A DNA stretch of 64,000 nt from Lucinisca nassula (Eukaryota > Mollusca > Bivalvia > Lucinida > Lucinidae): positions 118,549,874 through 118,613,873 of the forward strand of contig OY757011.1 of the NCBI GenBank assembly GCA_963580285.1, in the 5' to 3' direction. This document shows, in pieces, positions 20,327 to 30,660 of this stretch. Both the position numbers and the translations under genes were made by a program. Under the pieces are notes generated by a model. It had not been told where the DNA came from and did not search any database. It worked only from the letters and a program-made list of their open reading frames with translations. The first letter of the stretch is position 1, and every line of letters begins with the position of its first letter.

Positions 20327-20959
20327 ATGAATAACGACAGTCTTTTAGTTCAAACACTGCAGACAAGTAAGGAATTACACAATGATGGCAAACAATGTTG
20401 GTATACGGGGTTTAAGTTCATTTCTGATCAGCTTAATATTGATGATGCTATGAGTATAGATGAGATCAAATCTAGGTTAATTAAACGTGCAATGTCTTCC
20501 TGGGAAAAACAGATGAAAGAAACAGCAGTTGATAAACAAGGAAAATTACGTACTTATTACACTTTTAAATCTACTTTTAAAAAAGAAATATATCTGAAGG
20601 CTATCAAAAATAGAGATATCAGAAAATGTTTTACTCGGTTTAGAATAAGTGCGCATCAGCTAGCAATTGAAAGGGGAAGGTACAAAAATATAAAAGCAGC
20701 AGAGAGGATTTGTAAATATTGTCATAAAAATGAAACAGAGGATGAACTACATTTCTTAATTAAATGCCAAAAGTATTCAGCTGAGCGTCAAATATTTTTC
20801 TCATATATTGAAAAATCATGCAAAAACTTTAAAGAGTTAAATGAAGAAAATAAATTCATATGGTTGATGGCAAATGAGGATATTGATATTATACAAAAAC
20901 TTTCAAGTCATATATTTGCTTGTTTTGAAGTGAGGCAACAACAGTCTAGTAACCAATAA
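20327..20959 (+). pseudogene. LINE ORF2 C-terminal region
   Basis: 210 codons without catalytic motifs. The CKYCHKNETEDELHFLIKC cluster is the C-x2-C...H...C motif near the end of CR1/Jockey-group RTs, also seen in LINE-A at 1476-1520. Sequence 20050-20326 upstream is the same region with frame breaks. Confidence 0.8.
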
Positions 20960-21377
20960 AAGTCACTTTCATCAGTTTGTATGTCACAAAGAGAGCATAT
21001 TTATATGTATAAACTTTGTTCTTTCGGGTATTAATGTATCATATATGTTGTCATTGTTATATAGTGTTGTATGCTTGTATAAATGACCTATGCCCGGTTA
21101 GGGCCCCTTGCGGAAATAATTTCTATTCTGTTCTATTCTATTCTATCACAACATGCAACAATAAGAAGAAACATATATCACAGCATGCAATATAGAACAT
21201 ACACCAAATGAGCATCTAAGAACAAGGGGCATATCACAACACTAAATATGTAATTCGGGTTAAATTTCAGTTTAAATTTATATAATTGTTAAAAATAGAA
21301 AAATAAAAAAATAAAAAAATAAGGAAAATAAACTACAGATGGCTCGCCGGTTTACCATAGCTGATTCAAACTTCTTC

Positions 21378-21592
21378 TTAAGGGGAATGGGAACACCTGG
21401 CACATTTTTCCGCCATTTTTCAAAGGGAGACAACTTCCTGTTTGCTTTTCTTTTAGCACTGTCCCACGGAAAAAGGGGTCAACACTTTAAGGAAATAATT
21501 CTTTAGCTTAAGACTTGACTCCTTTTGACATGGGGGACGACAATACTTTTGAAAGAGTTGCCTCCCCTGAAGGTGTTCCAATTCCCCCTAAC
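21378..21592 (+). mobile_element. TTAA MITE family 3, copy 2
   Basis: TTAAGGGGAATGGGAACACC at left; AAGGTGTTCCAATTCCCCCT at right (end TTAA changed to CTAA). Body GGGAGACAACTTCCTGTTTG and AAAAAGGGGTCAACACTTTA. Confidence 0.88.
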
Positions 21593-21744
21593 TCCCTATG
21601 GATTATCTCGTAAGCTTCAGATATCAATATATAGAACACCTTAAGGAGATTTTTCCTTGTTTTAAATCAAAAATGCATGTATGAAGCAATTCTAATGAGT
21701 ACACAAATTTAACCCATACATGCCTAGCGTCCCATTTTGGAACA

Positions 21745-21812
21745 TTGACAGTGTATGCCCAGATCAGACGCCGCAGAATTCGTCGTCTTATCTGGGTCTA
21801 CATTGTTTGCAC
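21745..21812. repeat. AGATCAGACGCCGC palindrome unit
   Basis: CAGTGTATGCCCAGATCAGA / CTTATCTGGGTCTACATTG inverted arms around GCCGCAGAATTCGTCG. Same module as at 7751. Confidence 0.75.
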
Positions 21813-21992
21813 AAAGTGCATTCATTTTATTGTACCTCAACTTACTTAACAAACCTGACACCCCTATAATTGAAAATGGAGCACTTGAAACTTATTCTTT
21901 TGGAAGATTCTCTTGTCATGTATGGGTTAAGAAGCTCGAAAGTACCATCAGATTCTCTCTCGAACATTTTCAAGATCCCAATGATGTTCTAT

Positions 21993-22516
21993 GGGGCGCC
22001 GTTTTACTATTCAATCCGTATTTATAGATATCAATATTTATTTATGGATATCCATAATTCGAATTAAGGATATCCATAATTCGAATTATGGATATTCATT
22101 ATTATTTATGGATATCCATTATTATTTATGGATATCCATAATTATTTATGGATATCCATAATTCGAATTATGGATATCCATAAATCGATTTATGGATATC
22201 ATTAATTAAGATCGAAATATGGATATCCATAAATCAAATTATGGATATCCTTAATTCGAATTATGGATATCCATTATTCGGCTGATTTATGGATATCCAT
22301 TAATCGAATTATGGATATCCATAAATCGATCTGAATTAATGATATCCATTAATCAAATTTTCGAAATCCATAATTCGATTTATGGATATCCATAATTCGA
22401 ATTATGGATATCCATTATTCGGCTGAACTATGGATATCCATAAATCGAATTATGGATATCCATAATTCGATTTATGGATGTCTATAAATACGAATTAAAT
22501 AGTAAAACGGCGCCCC
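21993..22516. mobile_element. TIR element J filled with GGATATCC palindromes, copy 1
   Basis: Ends GGGGCGCCGTTTTACTATT and AATAGTAAAACGGCGCCCC: a 19-bp perfect TIR extended by CGTATTTATAGA / TCTATAAATACG with small changes. The interior (22020-22480) is an array of roughly 18-22 bp self-complementary units such as TTATGGATATCCATAA and ATTCGAAT. No protein. Copy 2 is at 40094-40376. Confidence 0.9.
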
Positions 22517-22532
22517 ATAATGTTTGAGCCAT

Positions 22533-22777
22533 TTAAGGGGAATGGATACACCTGGCGGCTTTTTACGCCATTTTCTTCGGGAGACAACTTTCGGGACTTC
22601 CTGTTGTCTTTTCTTTAAACTCTTTCCTGCGCTGCGGAAAAAGGGATCTGCGCTTTAAAGAAAGAATTTGCGCCCTAGGGGCAAATTCTTCCATTTCAGA
22701 ATTGACTCCTATTGACATGGGAGACACAATGCTTTTGTCGGAGTTGCCTCCCCTGAAGGTGTATCCATTCCCCTTAA
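22533..22777 (+). mobile_element. TTAA MITE family 3, copy 3
   Basis: Best preserved copy: TTAAGGGGAATGGATACACC and GGTGTATCCATTCCCCTTAA at the two ends form a perfect 20-bp inverted repeat including TTAA. Middle GCAAATTCTT/AAGAATTTGC hairpin. Confidence 0.92.
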
Positions 22778-23245
22778 GTTTCACTGCAGTACAATTTTTG
22801 GCACAATACGCACATATGTCAAAGGGCCGAAGGACCAAAAGAGTGTTGCGTGGAATTACTGACCACTATATATGGTAGAAATAAACTATTTTCTGGTCCG
22901 TTGAAGATGCAGACATACACATTTTTCAAATTAACCTTGTATATAATTCATGCTCTGTGCCATATCGATCCTCGCAATTCCTCTATACAATGTCATTAAA
23001 CGTTTTTGATTATCCCTCAAGAGAAATAGCATTTATCTCGAATCGACCGATATCTTTTTGGTGAACAAGTCCGAATGAAGCTGTGTACTGTACCATTTTT
23101 TTTTTTTTCAGATAAATGAGACATGCCTCTTAGCGTCATCACTGACCAAGCCCCACAAAAACAATATTTATGTTCAATTCTTTTTGAGCATGAGGGCACA
23201 TAAGATTGCCTGCTGATCCTCCTTAATATTTGTGAGCATTGCCGG
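22778..23245. other. No gene seen
   Basis: Contains a T-tract at 23097-23110. No recognisable repeat or coding signal. Confidence 0.5.
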
Positions 23246-23390
23246 GATCCGGGGGCTCAAGCGGATGCGCCTCTGACTAATGATCATGAGATCGCGGGTT
23301 CGAACCCCGCAGGGTCCGGTAACAATTTTCGTAGGGATTCATCATGAAATATTTTGTGAGGCCATTCCCTACGAAATAGAACAGTGTCAG
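23246..23390 (+). repeat. tRNA-like SINE head, variant of SINE-A
   Basis: GGGGGCTCAAGCGGATGCGC (A box) and a strong T-arm GCGGGTTCGAACCCCGC (B box), with 5' CCGGG pairing partly with 3' GGGTCCGG. The following AACAATTTTCGTAGGGATTC parallels the SINE-A body. The anticodon arm is not convincing, so this is called a SINE rather than a tRNA gene. Confidence 0.65.
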
Positions 23391-23470
23391 GTTAAACCTT
23401 AATAGTGTTGACTGGGAACGAATTCAAGAGCTGAGTATATTGCAATCCAACTGTGTAGAGCATGAACCAG

Positions 23471-23636
23471 CAAGTCGGACCGTCCATGTTTATAAAACCT
23501 ATTGGTTTCATTGGACGACAGGGCTTGAGATGTCATTTCATCTCAATGTCGGGTAAAAGTCTCACAAAATTGGAAGCAACGTCTCCAAAATGACCTAAAC
23601 AGTGTTGACGGGGACATTAAGTCTCAAATCAAAACT
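23471..23636 (+). repeat. SINE-B, 5'-truncated
   Basis: From CGGACCGTCCATG to GGGGACATTAAGTCTCAAAT. Confidence 0.85.
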
Positions 23637-23808
23637 AACGAACAAAGACTTTCTCATAGACGTAGCGCGAACCAGTCAATCATTTACAATAGATGACCAC
23701 GATAGCTGCATTTGCTTCCCTTCCTTTAAGAGTAGCCTCCTCCGATTTTGCCCTCCTTATCTCGGAGTAAGATGATTTTCTTGCTATGAGTAATATCTTG
23801 TTCTTTAG

Positions 23809-23905
23809 ATGTCAATTCATCTCAATGGCGAGTAAAAGTCCCATAAAATTGGAAGCAATAACCTACATAGTGTTGACGGGGACGTTAAATCACAAATCAA
23901 ACAAG
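23809..23905 (+). repeat. SINE-B, short 3' piece
   Basis: TCAATTCATCTCAATGGCGA through GACGGGGACGTTAAATCACA. Confidence 0.8.
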
Positions 23906-24059
23906 TTTCAAAATTTGTTCCGAAAATCACACAACGCCGATTCAACGTTTACACATGTCCGGTTACCGTAAAACATAAAAAAACTCCGACATCTTGAGGA
24001 CTTGCTGTAATTCTCCTAAAATTTCAACAAACTTGTTTCATCATCCAGCAGGGAGTCCA

Positions 24060-24200
24060 AAAGATGCAGACGGAATGACAAAAAGTGTTGACTCTGATTA
24101 GACTGCTCCTTCGGGGTCTGCACTGTTTGCAAACACTGTAGACCCTGTTCAGACTGCTCCTTCAGGAGCTGTCGGTTCGGGGTCTGCACGATTTGCTTAG
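24060..24200. repeat. Degenerate GTAGACCCTG palindromes
   Basis: GGTCTGCACTGTTTGCAAAC, ACTGTAGACCCTGTTCAGAC and GGGGTCTGCACGATTTGC form two imperfect inverted units. Confidence 0.65.
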
Positions 24201-24307
24201 GCTTATTTGCCCCAATGCTTAGGATCACTACGGTACAATCATTGTATGGACGTTTAAGCAGCTGTGATATATTTAACGCCACTACAGCTGGTGTCTGCGA
24301 ATGTGTG

Positions 24308-24372
24308 GCGGTGTAACGTAAAAAAGTGGACCGTGAAAAAATGAGACATTTCCGCCACTGCGCATGCGCAAC
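24308..24372. repeat. Left partner of a distant inverted repeat around the satellite
   Basis: About 60 nearly identical bases in reverse to 33168-33230: GTAACGTAAAAAAGTGGACC, GTGAAAAAATG and CATTTCCGCCACTGCGCATG. Includes the palindrome TGCGCATGCGCA. Confidence 0.85.
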
Positions 24373-24582
24373 ACATTTGCTCCGCCTACCTTAGATACGT
24401 TTTTATCGGATTGCTATTTGCTTAATTATCGTGTAGTCTGGCAGTTACCTCCCCTCATTCGCCCTGTAAGCGAGCTTTAAGGCAAGTTCTCCTTGTAACG
24501 GCGTTTGCAGATGGAACAGACACCACCACCAAGTCACTTTCAGTTTTAAAGTCTGTAACACATCAGTTTCTTTTGTATTCTT

Positions 24583-24800
24583 TTGCAGCATGTAATAGAA
24601 GAAGCATCATGTGTCAGGGACATGATACTTCAGTCAGGCAGCACTATAAAAGTGAGCATTGAGCTCCCTGTCACAACCAGACACCGTCGTGATATGACTG
24701 AAAAATTGTTGAAAGCGACGTTAAACCCGAATTCACACACACACACACAACCACACACGCACACACACACAAACACACACGCGCACACACACGCACGCAC
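24583..24800 (+). repeat. SINE-C, 5'-truncated, with CA-rich tail
   Basis: GTGTCAGGGACATGATACTT and GAGCTCCCTGTCACAACCAG up to AAGCGACGTTAAACCCGAAT match 34484-34640 in reverse. The tail is a (CA)n/(ACGC) microsatellite 24735-24800. Confidence 0.85.
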
Positions 24801-24904
24801 ACCTTCTTAACCTCCTGTACAACTGTACAACGACCCATCATTATTCTTACATTACGATGACACACCCGTGGAATTTTTTTTCCATGCAAATTAGTGATAT
24901 TTGT

Positions 24905-25075
24905 CTTATTTTAACTCCTAAAATAGGTTGCGGGTGCTCGTACGAGTACCCATGACCTATGTCTTAGAACAGAAAAAAAGCAAAATAACTTATACCCCTG
25001 TAAACCCCAGTTTTCTCTAAATAAAGTGAGGTTTAGAAGGTTTTAATTTCATGATCTTGTCAACATGAAGAAAGG
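24905..25075 (-). mobile_element. MITE L fragment
   Basis: GTTGCGGGTGCTCGTACGAG reduced palindrome followed by CCCCAGTTTTCTCTAAATAA and GTGAGGTTTAGAAGG, the reverse of the MITE L left half. Confidence 0.75.
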
Positions 25076-25192
25076 TGTTAGAGATATTGTGTTGCCAAGA
25101 TTATTTTCTCAGGGATGATAACTAAAATACCATGACACCCGGAGTTATGGTTCTTGCTCATAACACGTCTTTTTTCCCTCATGTTTTCTTTG

Positions 25193-25481
25193 TTTGAATT
25201 AGTGTTTTACGTCCCCATCAACACTATTTAGGTTATTTTGGAGAGGTGGCTTCAGTTTTGTGGGACTTTAACCCAACATTGATATGAAATGACATCTCAA
25301 GCCCTGCCGCCTGAACAAGCCAGAAGGGTTTATATATAGGTGACGTTCCGATTTACAACACTTCGCGTAGTCAGGCTTAGATCCTCTTAGCGGTTTACCA
25401 GTAATCCTGTGCGGTCGGGTTCAGCTATGCGTGCAAGCATGATGAACCCAATCTATTTCTCCAAGCCCCAATGGGCGGGGC
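25193..25481 (-). repeat. SINE-B copy
   Basis: TTTGAATTAGTGTTTTACGT at the tail side, CCAAGCCCCAATGGGCGGGG at the 5' side; near full length. Confidence 0.85.
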
Positions 25482-25504
25482 GTAAATCTTCACCTCGTGT
25501 TGGT

Positions 25505-25765
25505 TGGTTGATTTGAGGTTTAACGTCCCCGTCAACACTGTAAAGGTCATTTTGGAGACGTTGCTTCCAATTTTGTTGGACTTTTACCCAACACTGAGAT
25601 GAAATGACATCTTTAGCCATGTCGCCCAATGAAACCAAAAGGGTTTATTAGCATGGACGGTCCGCTTCGCACCGCGGTTCCTGGACAGGCTTAGATCCTC
25701 TAAGCGGTTTACCAGTACTAGTGTGCGGGCCGGATTCCGCGCAGCGTGGAAGCATCGTGACTAAA
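25505..25765 (-). repeat. SINE-B copy, in tandem with the previous one
   Basis: GATTTGAGGTTTAACGTCCC at left, GCAGCGTGGAAGCATCGTGA at right; 5' end truncated. Confidence 0.85.
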
Positions 25766-25849
25766 AAGTGAAGCACCCGATCAAACAACATATTTTGCGG
25801 CATCGGAACTGTTAGTCTATGGTCTAAATTTGATATGCCAGGCTAATAC

Positions 25850-25970
25850 GGGTTAATCGGCGTCTGACCTGGGTTTGCACTGTTTGCCAGTCCTGAAAGA
25901 AACGTTTAGCTTACGACGTTAACGCGGCGTCTGACCTGGGTCTTTGCCATTTGCCTTAGTGCTAAAGTAG
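25850..25970. repeat. Half-palindromes GGCGTCTGACCTGGGT, two copies
   Basis: Direct repeat of GGCGTCTGACCTGGGTTTGC and GGCGTCTGACCTGGGTCTTT, 68 bp apart. Confidence 0.7.
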
Positions 25971-25976
25971 AAGATA

Positions 25977-26217
25977 CTATATAACACTATATAGGTCATA
26001 TTTGGGACGTTGCTACTTTTACCCGACATAGAGATCTAATGTAATCTCAAGCCCTGCCGCCCAATGAGACCAATAGGGTTAATATGCACGGATGGTTCGA
26101 CTCGCACCACTTGACATGTGCAAGCTCAGACCCTCTAAGCGGCTTACCAGTGGTTTCAGCCTTGCATGGAAACATCATTCAGCCCAATCTATTCTGCCAA
26201 CCCTGATGGGCGGGGTT
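25977..26217 (-). repeat. SINE-B copy, diverged
   Basis: CTGCCGCCCAATGAGACCAA, CTCTAAGCGGCTTACCAGTG and CCAACCCTGATGGGCGGGG. Confidence 0.8.
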
Positions 26218-26227
26218 TTTGTTCGGC

Positions 26228-26355
26228 AGTTTGTGTGAAGTTTAACGGCCTTGTCAACACCATTGAGACAACGCCGAGCAGGCCATCTTACTTTGGGCAG
26301 ACATGCACATCAGTGGTTGACCGGTACAGTGCACATTCATTCGACAGAAACAGAG
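26228..26355 (-). repeat. SINE-A tail-side fragment
   Basis: GAAGTTTAACGGCCTTGTCA and GGTACAGTGCACATTCATTC. Confidence 0.7.
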
Positions 26356-26401
26356 GGAAAAGCCACAGAAAAATCAAAGCAAAACAACACAAAACAAAAA
26401 A

Positions 26402-26548
26402 CAAGAGGCCCATGAGGTCCTGGTCGCTCCCCTGAGCCCTGTGCAAATTGGTAGTACTCAATCACCTGATGCTATAAACCAAGTTTCAAGACAATCAGTC
26501 AAGTGATTCCGGAGATGAAGATTTTTTAAGGTTTTCACCAAAACAGGG
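26402..26548 (+). mobile_element. F element end without partner (F3)
   Basis: CAAGAGGCCCATGAGGTCCT and CGCTCCCCTGAG are the non-hairpin F end in an A-rich setting, followed by AAGTTTCAAGACAATCAGTC core. It passes directly into the 190-bp satellite; no hairpin end was found. Confidence 0.65.
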
Positions 26549-26615
26549 CATGGCGGACTGGTACCTTTTCAACCCTTTTCGCGCACATCTTCTCTTTTTC
26601 ATTCCTTTTCTTTGT

Positions 26616-26777
26616 AGAAGCCTCCATGGTGCAGTGATTACGCTACTCGCCTTGTAAACCAGGGAACGCAAGATCGATCCCGGGCTTCTCCAGCCTTTCG
26701 GATGAGTCTTTAAACCGAGGTCCCGTCTCCATATGACCTTAGCTGCTGGTGGAACGTAAAACTAAAACTCACTCACT
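26616..26777 (+). repeat. SINE-E in the satellite, copy 1
   Basis: tRNA-like head: GCCTCCATGGTGCAGTGATT (A box) and GATCGATCCCGGGC (B box); body TTTAAACCGAGGTCCCGTCT, ATATGACCTTAGCTG; tail (ACTC)n. The 13-bp direct repeat CCTTTTCTTTGTA (26603-26615, 26778-26790) marks the insertion. Confidence 0.9.
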
Positions 26778-27550
26778 CCTTTTCTTTGTATTTCTTTATG
26801 TCCACTTTTTTCACGGATGTCCACTTTTTGCACGGATTGTTGCCTTATCTATGTTTCTTTCACAGCAGTGTACATTTTTCTTTGTGATTATCCTTATCAC
26901 GCGCACCTTCTTCTCTCTCGGGTTGGTACCTTTTCAACCATTATCACGCACATCTTCCTTTTTCATTCCTTTATTTTGCATTTCTTTATGTCCACTTTTT
27001 TCACGGATGTCCACTTTTTTCACGGATTGTTGCCTTATCTATTTTTCTTTCACGTCAGTGTACATTTTTCTTCGTGATTATCCTTATCACGCACATCTTC
27101 TTCTTTCGCGGACAGGTACCTTTTCAACCCTTTTCACGCACATCTTATTTTTTCATTCCTTTTCTTTGTGTTTCTTTATGTCCCCTTTTTTCACGGATGT
27201 CCACTTTTTTCACAGTTTGGTGCCTTATCTATTTTATTTTCACGTCAGTGTACATTTTTCTTCAGGATTATCCTTTTCGCGCACATCTTCTGCTTTCGCG
27301 GACTGGTACCTTTTCAAACCTTTTCACGCACATCCATCTTTTTCATTCCTCTATTTTGCATTTCTTTATGTCCATTTTTTCACGCATGTCCACTTTTTTC
27401 ACGGATTGTTGCCTTATCTGTTTTTCTTTCACGTCAGTGTACATTTTTCATCGTGAATATCCTTTTCACGCACATCTTCTGCTTTCACGGACTGGTACCT
27501 TTTAAACTCTTTTCACGCACATCATCCTTTTTTCATTCCTTTTCTTTGCA

Positions 27551-27706
27551 GAAGCCTCCGTGGTGCAGTGGTTACGCTACTCGCCTTGTAAACAAGGGAT
27601 CGCAGGATCGATCCCGGGCTTCTCCAGCCTTTCGGATGAGTCTTTAAACCGAGGTCCCTTCTCCATATGACCTTAGCTGTTGGTGGAACGTAAAACTCAC
27701 TCACTC
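27551..27706 (+). repeat. SINE-E in the satellite, copy 2
   Basis: Same insertion point in the unit as copy 1 (preceded by CCTTTTCTTTGCA, followed by CCTTTTCTTTGTA). Confidence 0.9.
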
Positions 27707-29048
27707 CTTTTCTTTGTATTTCTTTATGTCCACTTTTTTCACGGGTGTCCACTTTTTTCACGGATTGTTGGCTTATTTTTTTTTTTTTTCACGTCAGTGT
27801 ACATTTTTCTTCGTGATTATCCTTATCACGCGCATCTTCTTCTTTCTCGGGTTGGTACCTTTTCAACCCTTTTCACGCACATCTTCTTTATTCATTCATT
27901 TATTGTGCATTTCTATATGTCCACTTTTTTCACGGATGTCCACTTTTTTCACGGACTGTTGCCTTATCTATTTATCTTTCACGTCAGTGTACATTTTTCT
28001 TCGTGATTATCCTTATCACGCACATTTTCTTCTTTCACGGAAAGGTACCTCTTCAACCCTTTTCACGCACATCTTCTTCTTTCATTTCTTTTCTTTGTAT
28101 TTCTTTATGTCCATTTATTTCACGGATGTCCACTTTTTTCACGGTTTGGTGCCCTATCTATTTTTCTTTCACGTCAGTGTACATTTTTCTTTGGGATTAT
28201 CCTTTTCACGCACATCTTCTGCTTTCACGGACTGGTACTTTTTCAACCCTTTTCACGCACATCCATCTTTTTTTCATTCCTTTATTTTGCATTTCTTTAT
28301 GTCCACTTTTTTCACGAATGTCCACTTTTTTCACGGATTGTTGCCTTATCTGTTTTTCTTTCACGTCAGTGTACATTTTTCTTCGTGATTATCCTTTTCA
28401 CGCACATCTTCTGCTTTCACGGACAGGTACCTTTTCAACCCTTTTCACGCACCTTTTCTTTTTTCATTCCTTTCCTTTGTATTTCTTTATGTCCACTTTT
28501 TTGACGGATGTCCACTTTTTTTCACGGATTGTTACCTTATCTATTTTTCTTTCACGTCGGTGTACATTTTTCTTGGTGATTATCCTTTTCACGCACATCT
28601 TCTTCTTTCACGTACAGGTACCTTTTCAACCCTTTTCACGCACATTTTCTTTTTTCATTCCTTTGTATTTCTTTATGTCCACTTTTTTCACGGATGTCCA
28701 CTTTTTTCACGGATTGTTGCCTTATCTGTTTTTCTTTCACGTCAGTGTACATTTTTCTTCGTGATTATCCTTTTCACGCACATCTTCTGCTTTCACGGAC
28801 AGGTACCTTTTCAACACTTTTTACGCACCTTTTCTTTTTTCATTCCTTTCCTTTGTATTTCTTTATGTCCACTTTTTTCACGGATGTCCACTTTTTTCAC
28901 AGATTGTTGCCCTATCTGTTTTTCTTTCACGTCATTGTACATTTTTCTTCGTGATTATCCTTTTCACGCGCATTTTCTGCTTTCACGGACTGGTACCTTT
29001 TCAACCCTTTTCACGCACATCTTCTTTCTTTCATTCCTTTTCTTTGTA

Positions 29049-29348
29049 GAAGGCTCCTAGGTGCAGTGGTTACGCTACTCGCCTTGTAAACCAGGGATCG
29101 ATCCCGGGCTTCTCCAGACTTTCGAATGAGTCTTTCGAAGTAACTGTCCATATGGCCTTCCTTTGTTTAGGTTTCCATTATGGTCTGGTCGCTTAATGTT
29201 TGTATTTCTTTCCCTTTGGTGTCTTTTATGGATGGAGTAAGTTAATTGTATCAATTCCTGATCTTTGTTTTACTTCTACTTTAAACCGAGGTCCCGTCTC
29301 CGTATCACCTTAGCTGTTGGTTGGACGTAAAACTAAAACTCACTCACT
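29049..29348 (+). repeat. SINE-E in the satellite, copy 3, enlarged
   Basis: Same insertion point. About 130 bp of foreign sequence (29150-29281), with TTAATTGTATCAATTCCTGA related to the repeat at 2527-2604, interrupts the body. Confidence 0.85.
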
Positions 29349-30499
29349 GCTTTTCTTTGTATTTCTTTATGTCCACTTTTTTCACGGAAGTCCACTTTTT
29401 TCACGGATTTTTGCCTTATCAATTTTTCTGTCACATCAGTGTACATTTATTTTCGTGATTATCCTTTTTAGGAACATCTTCTTTCAGGGACAGGTACCTT
29501 TTCAACCCTTTTTACGCACATCTTTTTTCTTCATTCCTTTTCTTTGTATTTCTTTATGTCCAATTTTTTCACTGATGTCCACTTTTTTCACGGATTGGTG
29601 CCTTATCTATTTTTCTTTCACGTCAGTATACATTTTTCTTCTTGATTATCCTTTCACGCACATTTTCTCCTTTCACGGACTGTTTTTTTTTTAACCCTTT
29701 TCACGCACATCCATCTTTTTACATTCCTTTATTTTGCATTTCTTAATGTCCACTTTTTTCACGGATGTCCACTTTTTTCACGGATTGTTGCCTTATCTGT
29801 TTTTCTTTCACGTCAGTGAACATTTTTCTTTGGGATTATCCTTTTCACGCACATCTTCTGCTTACACGGACAGGTACCTTTTCAACACTTTTCACGCACA
29901 TCTTTTTTTCTTCATTCCTTTTCTTTGTATTTCTTTATGTCCACTTTTTTCACGGATGTCCACTTTTTCACGGATTATTGCCTTATCTATTTTTCTTTCA
30001 CGTCAGTGTACATTTTTCTTCGTGATTATCCTTATCACGCACATCTTCTTCTTTCACAGACAGGTACCTTTTCAACCCTTTTCACGCACATCTTCTTTTT
30101 TCATTCCTTTTCTTTGCATTTCTTTATGTACACTTTTTTCACGGCTGTCCACTTTTTCACGGATTGGTGCCTTATCTATTTTTCTTTCACATCAGTGTAC
30201 ATTTTTTCTTCTGGATTTTCCTTTTCACGCACATATTCTGCTTTCGCGGACTGGTACCTTTTCAACCCTTTTCACGCACACCCATCTTTTTTCATTCCTT
30301 TATTTTGCATTTCTTTATGTTCACTTTTTTCACGCATGTCCACTTTTTCACGGATTGCTGCCATATCTGTTTTTCTTTCACGCTAGTGTACATTTTTCAT
30401 CGTGATTATCCATTTCACGCACATCCTCTGCTTTCAAGGACTGGTACCTTTTCAACCCTTTTCACGCACATCTTCTTTTTTTCATTCCTTTTCTTTGTA

Positions 30500-30660
30500 G
30501 AGGCCTCCGTGGTGCAGTGGTTTCGCTACTCGCCTTGTACACCAGGGATCGAAGGATCGATCCCGGGCTTCTCCAGCCGTTCGGATGAGTCTTTAAACCG
30601 AGGTCCCGTCTCCGTATGATCTTTGCTGTTGGTGGAACGAGAAACTAAAACTCACTCACT
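30500..30660 (+). repeat. SINE-E in the satellite, copy 4
   Basis: Same insertion point; GCCTCCGTGGTGCAGTGGTT to ACTCACTCACT. Confidence 0.9.

Larger units (their letters stand above)
17045..21148 (+). mobile_element. CR1-like LINE with composite ORF1 (LINE-B), internally deleted
   Basis: ORF1 (17125-19494) is followed directly by ORF2 (from 19495). ORF2 keeps the start of the endonuclease, has lost most of the endonuclease and RT, and resumes in the RT thumb and C-terminal cysteine/histidine region (to 20959). The 3' UTR ends in a TTCTATTCTGTTCTATTCTA tail (21118-21148). The 5' limit near 17045 is a guess. The copy cannot be autonomous, but ORF1 is well preserved. Confidence 0.85.

Noticed and set aside
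23246..23330. Candidate functional tRNA gene
   Set aside because: Strong T-arm and A box, but the anticodon arm does not fold well and the following sequence matches a SINE body.
24735..24800. CRISPR-like short repeats
   Set aside because: Simple CA/CG microsatellite in a SINE tail; no spacers, and the window is eukaryotic.
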